A stretch of DNA of 64,000 bases from Sphingomonas sp. OK281 (GTDB lineage Bacteria; Pseudomonadota; Alphaproteobacteria; Sphingomonadales; Sphingomonadaceae), in NCBI RefSeq assembly GCF_900115295.1, contig NZ_FOVZ01000001.1, positions 434,001 to 498,000 on the forward strand, written 5' to 3'. This document shows, piece after piece, positions 62,488-64,000 of the stretch (position 1 is the first letter of the stretch; each line of letters begins with the position of its first letter). The position numbers were made by a program, and so were the translations under genes. The notes beneath the pieces are model-generated. The model was not told where the DNA came from and did not search any database. It saw nothing but the letters and a program-made list of their open reading frames with translations.

Positions 62488-64000
62488 TCATTCGCGAAGG
62501 CCACGAGATCGACGCCTCCGCTCCCCTCCCGCTTGCGGGAGGGGTCGGGGGAGGGGCTGCCTTACTCACGGACGACGCGATCGAGGGGTATGTCATTCCC
62601 TCCCCCAACCCCTCCCGCGAGCGGGAGGGGAGCAGTGCAGCGGTATCCTCGAGCGATCTCCCTCAGATCACCATCCCGTACGCCTTCGCCCGAAAGTTCG
62701 GCGTCGTCGTCGATCACACCGACACCGACTCGCACCTCACGATCGCGATGCGTGCTGGCGCGGACCCCAAGGTTCTGCTCGAACTCCGGCGCTATCTCGC
62801 CCGCCCGTTCGACGTCACCTTCGTCGAACAGGTAGCGTTCGATCGGCTGCTGTCGAACGTCTACGCGATGGACGGCCAGGCTAACGCGCTCGCGGCGGTC
62901 GGGATGGGCGACGAACTCGACCTTCTCGCCGGCGACATGCCGACCGCGGAGGACCTGCTCGACACCGCCGACGACGCGCCAGCGATCCGTCTCATCAACG
63001 GCATCATCGCCGACGCCGCGCGCAACGGTGTGTCCGACATCCACATCGAGCCGTATGAATCCGGCCTCGTCGTCCGCATGCGTATCGACGGCGTGCTGCG
63101 CGAGACGCTGCGGATGCCGCCCAACGTCGCGCCTGTGGTGGTCAGCCGCATCAAGGTCATGGCGCGCCTCGACATTGCCGAGCGCCGCGTGCCGCAGGAC
63201 GGCCGCATGGGGCTGACGCTCGGTGGCAAGCTGCTCGACGTCCGTGTTTCGACGCTGCCGAGCCGCGCGGGGGAACGCGTGGTGTTGCGTATCCTCGACA
63301 AGGAAAACGCCGGCATCGACCTCGAAGCGCTCGGCCTGCCGCCCGCACTGTTCGCGCTGCTCAACGAAGCGCTGAGCGAGCCCAACGGCATCATCCTCGT
63401 CACCGGCCCGACCGGTTCGGGCAAGACGACGTCGCTCTACGCCGCGCTCCGCCTGCTCAACGACGGCAGCCGTAACATCCTCACCGTCGAGGATCCGGTC
63501 GAGTATGCCGTCGACGGCGTCGGCCAGACCCAGGTCAACCCGAAGGTGGGCCTGACCTTCGCGGCAGGCTTGCGCGCGATCCTCCGCCAGGATCCCGACG
63601 TCGTGATGGTCGGCGAAATCCGCGACCGCGAGACCGCCGAGATCGCCGTCCAGGCATCGCTGACCGGCCATCTTGTGCTGTCGACGGTCCACACCAACGA
63701 CGCGATCGGCGCGATCACCCGGATGCGCGACATGAAGGTCGAGAGCTTCCTGCTCGCCTCCACGTTGCGTGCCGTGATCGCGCAGCGCCTTGTTCGGCGG
63801 CTCTGCCCGACGTGCCGCAAGGCCGTGCCTGCGTCGGACACGGTAGCTCCGCTGCTCGGCATCGCCACCGACGCGGTCGTCTACGTCGCGCAAGGCTGCG
63901 AAGACTGCAACCAGACCGGCTACAAGGGCCGCATCGGCGTGTTCGAAGCGGTCCGCATCGACGACACGATCCGCCGCCTGATCAACACCGACGGCCACGA
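62484..64000 (+). CDS. gspE: type II secretion system ATPase GspE (3' end beyond window), with in-frame repeat insertion
   Basis: The frame is open from ATG 62484 (overlapping the gspD stop) to the window edge, 505 codons so far. It has N1E/N2E (ITIPYAFARKFGVVVDHTDT), DIHIEP box SDIHIEPYES, Walker A VTGPTGSGKTTSLYAAL, Walker B GEIRDRETAEIA, the His box STVHTNDAIGA and the zinc tetracysteine CPTC/CEDC. It drives assembly of the pseudopilus. Residues 14-50 (PLPLAGGVGGGAALL to PSPNPSREREG) are the translated product of a palindromic repeat also found between genes; the residues do not belong to the usual GspE sequence. C-terminal end not seen. Confidence 0.92.
   Translation, partial: MIIREGHEIDASAPLPLAGGVGGGAALLTDDAIEGYVIPSPNPSREREGSSAAVSSSDLPQITIPYAFARKFGVVVDHTDTDSHLTIAMRAGADPKVLLELRRYLARPFDVTFVEQVAFDRLLSNVYAMDGQANALAAVGMGDELDLLAGDMPTAEDLLDTADDAPAIRLINGIIADAARNGVSDIHIEPYESGLVVRMRIDGVLRETLRMPPNVAPVVVSRIKVMARLDIAERRVPQDGRMGLTLGGKLLDVRVSTLPSRAGERVVLRILDKENAGIDLEALGLPPALFALLNEALSEPNGIILVTGPTGSGKTTSLYAALRLLNDGSRNILTVEDPVEYAVDGVGQTQVNPKVGLTFAAGLRAILRQDPDVVMVGEIRDRETAEIAVQASLTGHLVLSTVHTNDAIGAITRMRDMKVESFLLASTLRAVIAQRLVRRLCPTCRKAVPASDTVAPLLGIATDAVVYVAQGCEDCNQTGYKGRIGVFEAVRIDDTIRRLINTDGH
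62521..62632. repeat. palindromic element inside gspE (family C)
   Basis: CTCCCCTCCCGC (62521-62532) and GCGGGAGGGGAG (62621-62632) are perfect terminal complements, with inner GCTTGCGGGAGGGGTCGGGG and CCCCCAACCCCTCCCGC as an inverse pair. Copies at 15188, 18965 and 47694 lie between genes, whereas this one lies within a coding frame and keeps it open. Confidence 0.9.

Overview
The window is GC-rich chromosomal DNA from an alphaproteobacterium, most likely a Sphingomonas or a close Sphingomonadaceae relative. The evidence is the codon use, two long TonB-dependent receptors, the glutathione-dependent formaldehyde pathway, a DUF6481 protein, the tig-clpP-clpX-lon-hup order, and many short palindromic elements between genes. 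I see no prophage, insertion sequence, CRISPR array or plasmid module. It reads as core genome sprinkled with small repeats.

Layout. 0-4.4 kb: DEDDh exonuclease, tRNA-Arg(CCT), SWIB and DUF2945 small proteins, then a formaldehyde-detoxification operon (adhC/frmA, VOC protein, S-formylglutathione hydrolase). 4.6-10.4 kb: a TonB-dependent receptor, then a compact pterin operon folE - PTR1/FolM-like reductase - folB, and a DJ-1/PfpI protein with a clear terminator. 10.4-18.1 kb, minus strand: miaA, ilvB, ilvN, ilvC, yceI, and leuA preceded by a leucine-rich leader peptide and inverted repeats that look like an attenuator. 18-24 kb: serB, two small secreted or lipoproteins, and a ParA ATPase with a ribbon-helix-helix partner flanked on both sides by SPOR-domain repeat proteins. 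24-33 kb: pyrB with a catalytically dead dihydroorotase (PyrX type), a polytopic membrane protein, ruvX, a DUF3089 hydrolase, and gatC-gatA-small ORF-gatB. 33-47 kb: aspartic protease with two tiny upstream genes, tRNA-Leu(TAG), trigger factor, a GT2 transferase, clpP, clpX, a nucleotidyltransferase-like protein, a cation/proton antiporter, cytochrome c, an M1 peptidase, lon, hup, tRNA-Val(CAC). 47.8-52.8 kb: tetR-emrA-emrB-outer-membrane-factor efflux operon. 53-64 kb: DUF6481 protein, then a surface lipoprotein plus TonB-dependent receptor, a 2OG-Fe(II) oxygenase, and the start of a type II secretion operon (gspC, gspD, gspE cut by the window edge).

Most notable observations. (1) The lipoprotein/receptor pair is preceded by an array of PhoB-box-like half-sites at exact 11-bp steps, which suggests a phosphate-starvation surface system beside its type II secretion genes. 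(2) gspE carries a palindromic repeat inserted in frame, adding about 37 residues near its N-terminus. (3) The ParA/RHH/SPOR cluster looks like an undescribed positioning or cell-envelope module. (4) leuA has a peptide leader with five leucine codons. (5) A short basic protein is translationally wedged between gatA and gatB. Small palindromic elements of several families recur between genes and inside the ilv operon.
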